Under the pieces are notes generated by a model. The model was given only the letters and a program-made list of their open reading frames with translations, ran no database searches and was not told the DNA's origin. From Cryptomeria japonica (Eukaryota > Streptophyta > Pinopsida > Cupressales > Cupressaceae), in contig NC_081407.1 in assembly GCF_030272615.1 (NCBI RefSeq), positions 144,342,897 through 144,406,896 of the forward strand: DNA of 64,000 nucleotides, given 5' to 3'. Made by a program: the position numbers and the translations under genes. Shown here one piece after another: positions 31,416-41,528 of this stretch. Position 1 is the stretch's first letter. Each line of letters opens with the position of its first letter.

Positions 31416-32846
31416 TTATTCCTTAGACAACGGTTTAGTGAATATATCTGCAATCTGTTCTTTAGTGTTCACATAAACTAATTTGACTTCCTTTCCTTCT
31501 ACCTTGTCCTTTAGAAAGTTATACTTTATTGATATATGCTTAGTCTTAGAGTGAAATATAAGATTTTTAGACATTTCAATAGCTACAGAGTTATCACAGT
31601 AGATAACTATCGGTTCACTACAATTTACCCTGATATCCTTCAACATTTGCTTCATCCACAAGACTCGAGTGCAATTAGTTGTTGATGCAACATACTCAAC
31701 TTCTGCAGTAGATAAAGAAATGCATGATTGTTTTTTTCTGATCCATGAAACCAATTTCTTTCCAAGAAAGAAAGCTCCACCAGAAGTGCTCTTCCTATCA
31801 TCAGTATCTCCTGCCCAGTCTGAGTCAGTATATGCACATAAAGTGAAATCATCATTTTTAGAATACCATAAACCATATTTTGTTGTTCCTTTCAAATACC
31901 GAAATATCCTCTTTACTGCACTTTCATGATTTTCTTTAGGATTACTTTGATATCTTGAAACAATACTTATTGCATTCATAATATCTAGTCTAGTCCGAGT
32001 TAGATATAACAGACCACCAATCATAGACTTATACCTTGTCAGGTTTACTGATGTAGAAGTATCCTTGATAGATAATTTCTCACTTGTCACCATAGGAGTA
32101 CTTACTAGTTTGAAATTATCCATACCAAACTTCTTCAACAATTCCCTCAGATACTTAGTTTGACAAATAAAAATGCCTTTGTAAGTTTGAGTAATTTGCA
32201 AACTTAAGAAAAATTTCATCTCATCAATCATGGACATTTCAAATTCATTCTTCATATTATTAGCAAATTCCATGCATAATTTATCTTCTCCTCCAAAAAT
32301 GATATCATCAACAAATACTTCAATAATCAGAATATCATTATCAGTGATCTTATAATATAAATTACTACTAGCACCGCCTTTAGTAAAACCAAGCTTCAAA
32401 ATATATTTATCCAACCTTGCATACCAAGCTCTAGGAGCTTGTTTCAAACTATATAAAGGTTTCTTCAATCTGCAAACCATATCTTTATCATCTGTCTGCT
32501 TAGATCCATCAATTTTCTCAATGTATACTTCTTCCTCAAGTTCACCATTCAAAAATGAACATTTAACATCCATTTGATAAACCTTATAGTTCTTATAAGC
32601 CGCATAAGCAAGAAATAGTCTAACAACTTCAATTCTAGCTACAGGTGCAAATGTCTCACCATAATCAATTCCTTCCATTTGAGAATATCCTTTACAAACG
32701 AATCTAGCCTTGTTTCTTACAACTTGACCATCCTCATTCAGTTTATTCCTAAAAACCCATTTAGTTCCAATAACATTCTTATTTTTAGGCTGGGGAACTA
32801 AAGCCCAAGTTTCATTCTTCTCTATCTGATCTAATTCATCTTCCAT
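31416..32846 (-). CDS. Copia-1 reverse transcriptase-RNase H (intact open frame)
   Basis: 476 uninterrupted codons. [78 protein letters not shown] and the catalytic box FVDDIIFGG (32304-32315). RNase [66 protein letters not shown], with the D-E-D-D set kept. It copies element RNA into DNA and removes the template. It lacks its own natural start: in an intact element it is the end of a gag-pol polyprotein. The intact frame in an otherwise reduced element is notable. Confidence 0.93.
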   Translation of the reverse strand: MEDELDQIEKNETWALVPQPKNKNVIGTKWVFRNKLNEDGQVVRNKARFVCKGYSQMEGIDYGETFAPVARIEVVRLFLAYAAYKNYKVYQMDVKCSFLNGELEEEVYIEKIDGSKQTDDKDMVCRLKKPLYSLKQAPRAWYARLDKYILKLGFTKGGASSNLYYKITDNDILIIEVFVDDIIFGGEDKLCMEFANNMKNEFEMSMIDEMKFFLSLQITQTYKGIFICQTKYLRELLKKFGMDNFKLVSTPMVTSEKLSIKDTSTSVNLTRYKSMIGGLLYLTRTRLDIMNAISIVSRYQSNPKENHESAVKRIFRYLKGTTKYGLWYSKNDDFTLCAYTDSDWAGDTDDRKSTSGGAFFLGKKLVSWIRKKQSCISLSTAEVEYVASTTNCTRVLWMKQMLKDIRVNCSEPIVIYCDNSVAIEMSKNLIFHSKTKHISIKYNFLKDKVEGKEVKLVYVNTKEQIADIFTKPLSKE

Positions 32847-32923
32847 AGCCTTTAACCAATGTTTATCTTTACAAGCTTCAATAACAGTTGCCGGTTCAAT
32901 TTGAGAAATAAGACATACCTCTT

Positions 32924-33852
32924 CTAGCTAGACTTAAATGATTTCTTAACTCTTTCCTCAAACCTTGCATTCCTTCCAGGACATCTAGATGCAAAATGAC
33001 CAATCTTATTACATGCAAAACATTTAAAAGGTTCTTTCCCTTCATACTTACTTCCTATCGGACCTTTAGGTACTCTTCTAGCAAATAAGGCTTCAAGTTG
33101 CTCAAATTCTTCATCTTCTTTCCTCACGTCTTCCAATTATTTTGCATATAAGAATTTCCAATATCTTTTGCTGGTAGATGATGATGATAATGCATGAAAA
33201 GAAGGTTTAGAATTTATAGCTCCAGAAGATCCAAATTCTTCAAGCTCAAAAGAAAATAATTTCCCAATCAACTCTGTTAACTGAAGTGTTTTCCATTGTT
33301 CTCAACTCATTAATTGCAATTGCCTTCATCTTGTAAGCCAGTGGAAGGTCTCTCAAGACTTTGGAAACTATTTCATCTTCACTCAAAAATCCTCCACAAC
33401 ATTGAATTCCCATAACAATCTCATTTACTCTTTCCATAAACACAACAATTCTTTCATTATCTTCCATCTTCAAGTTTTCATATCTTACCCAGTAACCATC
33501 AAGTTTAGCAATTTTGACAGTAGGATCACCTTCATTCAGAGTTTACAATTTGTCCCACATAACCTTTGTAGATGATTTATCAGTCAATCCTATGATCAGT
33601 AAGTGCACACAAGAGGGCTTCTCTAGCTCTGCAATCATTTTCAATATTCTTATCCAAGTCTACAGGAGCATGATTGCCAGATGTCAGATCATAAGGTGTG
33701 TATCCTTTCTCAGTGATCTCCCAAATATCCTTGCCAAGACATCTAAGATGAGTCTCTATTCAAATTTTTCATATCCCATAATTTGTTCCATCAAGCTTAG
33801 GAAATTCTCTTCTAAAAATAGTTGTCGGTGGATTAGAAGTGTTAGCTGCCAT
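32924..33852 (-). pseudogene. Copia-1 gag, broken and fused near RT
   Basis: The probable start is ATG at 33852 (MAANTSNPPTTIFRREFPKL, then DGTNYG), the usual N-terminus of copia gag of the UBN2/DUF4219 type. Stops and shifts follow. The middle part in 33246-33473 reads MKMEDNERIVVFMERVNEIV and LRDLPLAYKMKAIAINELR. The zinc knuckle CFACNKIGHFASRCP (about 32979-33022) is complete. Reading ends at 32924, and RT-proximal sequence begins within a few tens of bases, so protease and integrase have been deleted. Gag packages element RNA in virus-like particles. Confidence 0.88.
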
Positions 33853-33898
33853 AGTATCTACCTCAAGTGGTTAAGCTTCTACAAAAGAGGACCAAACC

Positions 33899-33910
33899 TT
33901 GGATACCAAT
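33899..33910 (-). promoter_or_regulatory. Copia-1 primer-binding site
   Basis: Element strand ATTGGTATCCAA, next to the LTR. It matches the start of the initiator Met-tRNA complement (TGGTATCAGAGC) only in the first part, so it is degenerate. Confidence 0.7.
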
Positions 33911-35152
33911 TGTTAGGATAACTGGTGAAAACTAAGAGGGCGGGGCGGGGTGAATTAGTTGTAATTAGATTATAACATTTAATCCACTTAATAACCTTTA
34001 ACCAAATTAAGTACCGGTAAAGCAAAAACAAATACTGATAAACAATACAACCTAACAATTAAATATATAATCAATGCAAAGCAACCATACCACATGACAC
34101 CATGATTTGTATGTGGAAAACCCGGAAAGGGAAAAACCATGGTGGGAAGCCTACCCACAGTTAGATGATATTTCTGCAAAAAGTATGTGTTACAATGAGG
34201 GGCCTGCACATGCATGAAGGCACACTGCCTAGAGCGTACTTCTCATTACAAAAGAGTCTCACTGACTATAGAGAGGCTACAACCATCTCAAGATAAATGG
34301 ACAACAATCCAAAATAATGAACTGCTAAAGATAGCATCTACCATGCCTGATTACAGTCTCGGCCAGAGGATTTTGACCTCTTCCTTAATCCCAATTCGAT
34401 TATCAATGATAGACCCAATCCTCTGTCTAAATGATATTACAATATTTGCACATTACATTCCATTCCCATTATTGACAATGAGATCTTACATCATTTTATA
34501 TCAACCTTAAGGCCTAAACCAATTAGGTTGGCCACCCAAAAGATATTACAATAAGATCATTACATAAATCCATATTACAATGATATGCCATGTCGGCTTA
34601 AGACCAAAACAACAATAACCAATCCATAAAACATCCAGAAACATCCCGGTAACATGTAGAGTACATGTTAGCATGATATTTGTCCATAACCTAGATAGGT
34701 ACCAGACCTATTTTGGGTCCACCAAGCCAAAGCGATGTCTCCAAGCAGTTGAAGCATGGTCAAAGAACATCTTCAGCATTCTAAAAGCTATGTAGAAGTT
34801 GTACCAACACCAATTATATATCTTGTCAAGATTATTCAGTGAGAGCTCTGCCGGTAAAACCTTAAACCAATGTCGGTAAGGGTTTAAAAGAGTGCATGAT
34901 AGCATCCGATTACCAAGTCAATACCATATGACCAAGACATGCTCCAGAAGAACATACCACATGTAACCAATCACATTCCATAGATCCAAACATGTTGGAA
35001 GTGTCCAACATATAGTCTCTTCTGCCGGTAACACAAGATCTTCTACCAGTAACCAAAACTTGTCTGCCGGTAACCAACCATAATAGCTAGTGTTGACATC
35101 AATGACAAAACATCAATGCAACACATAATCAATTCATTCAATAATGCCAACA
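33911..35152 (-). repeat. Copia-1 LTR (right; 5' LTR of the element)
   Basis: Starts TGTTAGGATAACTGG and ends TAATGCCAACA, with proper TG/CA ends. Candidate TATA box TTTTATA at 34494-34500. Aligns along its length with 29779-31028. Confidence 0.93.
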
Positions 35153-35434
35153 TGAAGATGTTGTTTTTCACATGAAGAGAGGTAAGGCCTCAGGTCCTGA
35201 TGGCTTCCTTGTTGAGTTTTTCCAGGAGTTCTAGGAGATTATCAAATTGGATCTATTGGAGGTGGTTTAGGAATCTCATAAAAATAAGCAAATGTTAAGG
35301 GCTATGAATGCTACCTTTTCGGCTTTTATTCTAAAAATTAAGGGTGCTAATAAACTAGATCAGTTTAGACCTATTTCACTTTGTAATGTGATTTATAAAA
35401 TTATTACCAAACTTATAGCTGAGCATCTTAAGGT
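35153..35434 (+). pseudogene. LINE-B ORF2, middle piece of the RT
   Basis: Reading resumes after Copia-1 with DVVFHMKRGKASGPDGFLVE, FFQEF, NATFSAFILKIKGANKLDQF, RPISLCNVIYKIITKLIAEH and LK. These are RT blocks preceding the KLDMAKA block found at 43777 onward. It is cut at 35434 by Copia-2, whose target duplication is AAGGT (35430-35434 and 43777-43781). Confidence 0.92.
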
Positions 35435-36918
35435 TGTTAGCTCTGATGCCAACTGTTAATAAGATGAGAGGGGGGGGGGGGGTGAATCATACAAACTTAA
35501 TCTTCAATATATTTAACAAATTCAACCTTGGTAGCTTTAACAGATATATGTAACCAAAACTGTAAAACATGTAAACTCATAAACAAATAACACCACAAAA
35601 CATATAACACCAGATTTAACGTGGAAACCCAAATAGGGAAAAACCACTGTGGGATTTCGGACCCACTAAGAAATATAGTCTTCTAGAGTATGCTCGGTTA
35701 AAAGCAAATCCTGTTAAAGATTACAAACACATTGCTAGATGTGACCCGGTTAAGGGGTTTCCCTCAGATCTGTTAGGTTCTTCACCTTGTTAGAGGCGAC
35801 CTTGTTAAAGGGTTTCAAACACTCAATCAGAATGTCACCTTGCTAGAGGATTTACAAATAAGACTGTTAAGTCCACTTGGTTAAGAGATTTTCTGTCACT
35901 TACAAATAAACAATAGTAATGAGTATGTCTGCAACTTTGCATCTAAAATGCTAAAGCAGATTCTTATTTGCTCAATACAATCTAGTCATAGGACTTATCT
36001 TGTCCCTCTGCTGGGCTCCTTACTCTGTTATTCAAATAGGTCTTCAAGCTTCTGTGCTCGGTAATCACTATGTAGCATCCCTGTGCTTACACTTGCCTGC
36101 ATACATTGTTTATCAATAGTTCCTTATTTATAAACAATTTGCTAACCGCTTAATCTCTTTGATCACATTTCCCATGATCAATCATAGCCATTAGATCTTC
36201 AATCTTGACCAGGTTCAATGTATCCTTCGATCTAAAAATGTTTTACCTCTCCTTGGAACTTGCCTACATTTCTTGGAACTTGTGCTAGGGTATTGCGGTT
36301 CAATTTGAGCTGTAGATCTTCCTGCCAATTTTCCTTTGTCATAGATCCTTAACAAACTTCATACATGTTGTATCAATCATTTAATCATATCCAACTCATT
36401 AGCTTCCTTCATTAAATAACGCATGTATTCATCCAATGCATTTTGTTATTACTCGGTTGCAACTCGGTAAATACTAAACTTCACTCGGTAGACATCCTTC
36501 CTTCATTAACCAATAGTGATAACCTTAGGGTTTACTGACTAGGTTCCTTGCTCGATAACATAGTATAGTATTAACCTTACAAACAATAGCATATGTAGGA
36601 TATCGAAACAATCTAAACAACATGATCTCATCATTGTCTAACTCAGTAATAGTTGCCCATTGAATAACTTATTCCTCCCCTTATTCATCACATTCTTTCT
36701 GTGTCTTTTACCGACATCTTAATTCTCTTCAAAACATACTTCTTAAGATATGGCAACATCATACTAAATCAGAAAATCAATTTCTTGACATCAATAACAA
36801 AATAATATTGTGAAGACAATAAACATCATTAATTAGTTATATCCATAATTATCAACAACCTTCTCAATATCCTTATTGAAATTCCAACAATCTCTCTTTG
36901 TCTGTTATAATGCCAACA
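35435..36918 (-). repeat. Copia-2 LTR (left; 3' LTR of the element)
   Basis: Starts TGTTAGCTCTGATGCC, ends ATAATGCCAACA. A G run lies at about 35470-35482, near the start. The first 19 bases form an internalised primer-binding-site copy; the older LTR start TGTTAATAAGATG is at 35454. Confidence 0.94.
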
Positions 36919-36933
36919 ATCTCCCCCTTTAGC
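36919..36933 (-). promoter_or_regulatory. Copia-2 polypurine tract
   Basis: ATCTCCCCCTTTAGC on the plus strand beside the LTR; further C5 tracts of the same type lie around 37004-37052. Confidence 0.85.
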
Positions 36934-37280
36934 ATTGATTGCAAAACCAATTAATTTGACCTAAATGATTTGAATTCAAATTGCTATGAGATGCTGAAAT
37001 TCTCTCCCCCTATCATTAGTCTTCTCCCCCATACATTAGTCTTCTCCCCCTTTGACAACAATGCCAAAAGAAAACTAATACATAATTTCTTCCTGTGTGA
37101 AATAATTCCTTTGTTGTTCGGTATCAACTTAGACTCGGTCAGAGCATTTTGTCTTCAATTCCCGTTCCCTATTTTTGTTTCCTGCACACCTTTAGAAAAC
37201 CTCCTAAAGTGTGTAAACCAGCATCAACTCCTAAAAGGTATTCTTTAGAGTCATCGAATTGATGCTTTCACCGAACTCGG

Positions 37281-38741
37281 TCAGTGAGTAGAAGATAGGG
37301 GTAGGACCCCTAACTTACTTCTGAGATACTCAAAAGTGTCCCTTGGTAGTGGCTTGGTGAAAATATCTGCTATTTGTTCCTTTGAGCTAACATACTCCAG
37401 CACCACTTTCTTCTCTTGAACTTCTTCTCTAAGATATTGATATTTGATAGAGATGTGCTTTGTCTTAGAGTGCATAACAAGATTCTTTGAAATGTTAATG
37501 GCACTAGTATTATCACAGAATATAGTTACTGGCTCGGTAACTTTCTCATTTATGCCTTCCAATAGTTGTTTGATCCATGCTATATTGGTACAATTCAATG
37601 CTGCAGCAACATATTCAGCTTTTGCTGTTGATTGTGAAATACATCATTGTTTCTTTCTAAGCCAACTTACTAGTCTTTCTCCTAAAAAGAAAGCTCCTCC
37701 ACTTGTGCTTTTCCTGTCATCAATGTTACCTGCCCAATCAACATTAGTATAAACTTTTAAATCAAAGTCATTTCCTTTCTGATATACTAAGCCATAATCC
37801 TCAGTGCCTTTCAAGTATCTGAAAATTCTCTTGATTGTTGTCATATGTGTTTCCTTGGGATCTGCAAAAAATCTTGCAACTATACCTACTGCATGTGCTA
37901 TATCTAGCCAGCTATGAACAACATATTGCAACTTTCCAATCATAGATCAGTAAAGTGTCTCATCAACAGATGCAGATTCATCATTCTTTGATAGTTTACA
38001 ATTGGTAGTCATAGGAGTACTTACTGGTTTTGAATCCTCCATTCCAAATTTCTTCAAGATTTCCTTTATGTACTTGGATTGAGCAATGAAAATCTCATCT
38101 TTCATTTGCAATATCTGTAGACCTATAAAATAATTTATCTCACCGATTAATGACATCTCAAATTCTTTGCTCATTTCATTTCCAAATTTCTTGCATAAAG
38201 AGTCATTTCCACAAAAGATAATATCATCAACAAATATGGTTGAGATCAGTATTCCATTATCTTCATCATTCTTCATGTACGTATTGTTGTTTTCACTTGT
38301 CCTTATAAAACCAATCTTGATTAAATAAGAGTGCAATCTTTCATACCATGCTCTAGGTGCTTGTTTCAGACCATATAAAGCTTTGTTCAGTTTGCATACC
38401 TGATCTTTACTCTTGTCTTCAACAAATCCTTCAGGTTGTTCAATGAAAACTTCTTCTTCTAATATACCATTTAGAAATGCAGATTTGACATCCATTTGAT
38501 ATACTTTGAAATTCTTCTAAGAAACATATGCCAACGATGTTCTTACTCCTTTTTGTCTTGCCACAGGTGCAAAAGTCTCACCATAATCAATTCCTTCTTC
38601 TTGAGCATAACCTTTGCAAACTAGTCTTGCTTTATTTCGAATGACCTCACCTTTTTCATTCAGCTTGTTTATAAAAATCCACTTTGTACCGATTACATTT
38701 TTGTCCTTCGATCTTCGGACCAGTGTCCATGTGTCATTCTT
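37281..38741 (-). pseudogene. Copia-2 RT-RNase H, with stops
   Basis: One frame with about four stops. [42 protein letters not shown], catalytic FVDDIIFCGND, and later KFGMEDSKPVSTPM. RNase [21 protein letters not shown] (Asn replaces the first Asp of the usual YTDSDWAG; the second is kept), [48 protein letters not shown]. It is the C-terminal part of the gag-pol polyprotein and shares its frame with integrase and gag. Confidence 0.93.
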
Positions 38742-39911
38742 CTAGATTTGATCAATCTCTTCTATCATAGCATTTATCCAATCTTCACTGTTAAATGCCT
38801 CTTTCACTATCCTTGGTTCAAATTCAGATATCAGACATGTGTTCTGTCTCAGTTTGTTCCTTGTCATCACTGGATCATTCTTATCTACTATAATCTGACT
38901 TGATGCATGATTCCTTCTGACATACTTGGCTAATATAGGCTCGGTAGATTCTGTATGATCTTCTTCATCACTCGGTAATTGGATATTCTCTTCATTTCCT
39001 TCAGCAGTTTTCTCGGTAGGACTTCTCGGTTGAACATATACAAATCCTTCATAATCTTCTGGTTCTTTGGAGTTTCCTTCATCATTTCTTTCTACAAATT
39101 CATCAATTTTCACATTTGCACTTTCTACTATTTTGTTAGATGATTTGATCAGAGATTTAAATGCTTTGCTTCTAGAAGAATAACCAAGAAATGTTCCTTC
39201 TTCACTTTTCTGATCAAACTTACCATTTCTGTCATCTTTGTGAACATAGCATCTACTTCCAAAGATTTTAAAGTAACTTACATTAGGTTTCTTGTCATAC
39301 CAGATTTCATATGGTGTCTTCAAGGTTCCTTTCTTCAGTTGTACTCGGTTCAGGGTGTAAACAACAATGCTTATTGCTTCTCTCCAAAATTTTTGTGGTA
39401 CTTTCTTTTCAATCATCAAGGTTCTTGCACAATCCACAATTGATCTATTTCTTATCTCAGCAATTCCATTTTGTTGTGGAGTCCTCGGTGTAGAGACTTG
39501 TCTTTTAATACCATGATTGTTGCAGAATAAGTTGAACTCATCATAAGTGAACTCTCCTCTATCAGATCTAAGACATTTCAGTTGTCTTCCTGTTTCATTT
39601 TCAACTCTTGCCTTGTACTGTTTAAACATTTGAAAAGCTTCTGATTTTTCTTTTAAAAAGATTACTGACACCATCCTTGAGTAATCATCCACAAATAATA
39701 TGAAATATTTATCACCATAATAACTTTGAACTTTCATAGGACCACAAAGATCAGTGTGCACAAGATCTAAAATTCCCTTAGAAGTGTAGGACTTAATTGT
39801 AAAGCTTGATCTTGTCATCTTACCCATTTGGCATCCTCGACACATAGAATTCTCAGGTTTCTCAAGACTTGGTAGACGTCTTACTCGGTGCTTCTTGCTT
39901 ATTTTGATCAA
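38742..39911 (-). pseudogene. Copia-2 integrase
   Basis: 389 open codons. A GAG-pre-integrase zinc part remains (MCRGCQMGKM), followed by the DDE core: VHTDLCGPMKVQSYYGDKYF, FVDDYSRM, LRSDRGEFTYDEFNLFCNNH and STPRTPQQNGIAEIRNRSIV, with D, D and E in place. The C-terminal part has FKIFGSRCYVHKDDRNGKFD and EGTFLGYSSRSKAF. An acidic linker leads to the RT. Integrase would insert the cDNA, making the 5-bp target duplications seen. Stops bound the segment on both sides, in the same frame. Confidence 0.94.
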
Positions 39912-40022
39912 ATTATCAAAATTTACATGACAAAACGTTTTATGCCATAACCAGGTATCATCTATCTTTGCATATAGACACTTATTCCGAGTTGAGTCAA
40001 GGTGAAATGTGTTACCTTTTGT

Positions 40023-41405
40023 TTATGTCCCGATAGCTGCTAACTTTCCATGCTTGTCATGAACTTTGACAATTCCTTTCTGAAACTCTATTCGGTATCC
40101 TGTATTGTTTAGCTGTGCTACACTCAACAAATTGTATTTCAAACCTTCAACCCAATAAAAATCATCACATTTAGCATTGTCAAGAAGTGTTATAGTTCCT
40201 TTACCTCTTACTGGACATGGTGCATCATTACCAAATCTTACATAACCTTCATCATAATCTTCTAATATAACAACCTTGTGTTTATCACCCGTCATGTGAT
40301 GTGAGCATCCACTATCTATGATCCAAGAATCATTAGTATTTATGTGAGATATTAAAGCTTTTTCTTCGTACCTTTCTTCATCTGATCCATCTTTGATAGC
40401 CACATAAACAACTTCCTCTATATCAGTTTCATCTGATTTATCATCATTAGATTCCTCATCAGCTATTAGACATGTCTTTTTATCTCTTCTTCTGAAGTCT
40501 CGGTGTCCTCTATAATGATTATCTTTCTGTCTGTCATCTTGGTAATCTCTCTTTTCACTGGATTCTTTGTCAGGACAGTTAGAAGCCATATGTCCTATTC
40601 TATCACAGTTAAAACATTTCAAAGACAACTTTCCTTTGTACTTACCTTTTCCTCTCGGTAGCCTTCTGGCTAATAGTGCTTCAAACTCTTCTTGCTTTCT
40701 GATTTCTTCATAAAGTTTGTGTACCTCCTCCATGTTTTTGTGAAATCTTTCACTTGCTCCACTATGATTCCCTTCAGAATACGTATACTTTCTTTCATTG
40801 TAATCATCAGATTCATCAAGATGAAAAGAACTAAATGCAGACTCAACTTTATTTACCGAAGACCCATTGTTATCAAAGTTACTTAACTCAAATGCATGTA
40901 GCTTACCAATAGTAGCATCCAAAGAAACTGACATACTGGGTCCATACCTCAATTCATTGATTGCACAGAATCAGATTGCATAAGCCGGTAGAAGGGTTCT
41001 TAATAACTTACTTGTGACATCCTTCTCTTCAATGGTTCCTCCTGCTCCTTTGATTTGATTGACAATCTCCTTTAACCTTGTACTATACTGGGTTATGTTC
41101 TCACCTTCATTCATTCTCATAGATTCAAGTTGTCCTCTTAGACTATCCACTTTTGCTCTTTGAACATGTTCATCACCACCACACACAGATATGAGCTTGT
41201 ACCACATTGCCTTGGCATCATTTCAACCTTCTAGATCATTAAACTCTGAGTCGGTCAATGCAGATGTTATTTCAATCATTGCTTGAATATGTTCTTGCTT
41301 TGCCTTTATCTCTTCCATTATCAATGGATAGGTGCTAGGTGTAATGAAATCATTCCCCAGATAATATGCAACATATTCTCCAATTCCTGATAGGTGCAGC
41401 TTCAT
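40023..41405 (-). pseudogene. Copia-2 gag and protease
   Basis: One frame with stops near 41221 and 40970. Gag: MKLHLSGIGEYVAYYLGNDF, VDSLRGQLESMRMNEGENIT, and the zinc knuckle CFNCDRIGHMASNCP (about 40571-40620). After an acidic stretch, the protease active site WIIDSGCSHHMTGDK appears near 40290-40340, followed by YNLLSVAQL, typical of copia. The gag N-terminus upstream of 41405 is readable (FSTWQKRM) but runs into a stop, so the true start is not fixed. Confidence 0.9.
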
Positions 41406-41509
41406 CCTTTTCTGCCATGTAGAGAAACTTGACTTGTCAACTTTGGTGCATCCCTCTTATACATCTTTGGATCTTTGCCTCAAGTACCTTTAAACTTTTC
41501 TTCTGAAGT

Positions 41510-41528
41510 CCAAAGCTCTGATACCAAT
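41510..41528 (-). promoter_or_regulatory. Copia-2 primer-binding site
   Basis: Element strand ATTGGTATCAGAGCTTTGG, adjacent to the LTR; TGGTATCAGAGC matches the 3' end complement of plant initiator Met-tRNA. Confidence 0.9.

Larger units (their letters stand above)
29779..35152 (-). mobile_element. Copia-1: Ty1/copia element with internal deletion, nested in LINE-B
   Basis: LTRs at 29779-31028 and 33911-35152 flank an interior of only 2.9 kb. Orientation is minus: the primer-binding site lies left of the right LTR, the polypurine tract right of the left LTR. Target duplication GGAAG/TGAAG lies in LINE-B ORF2. The interior joins gag directly to RT-RNase H; protease and integrase are missing, so any movement needed help from intact relatives. 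LTRs have diverged visibly (for example around 33925-33960 versus 29793-29830), so it is older than Copia-2. Confidence 0.95.
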
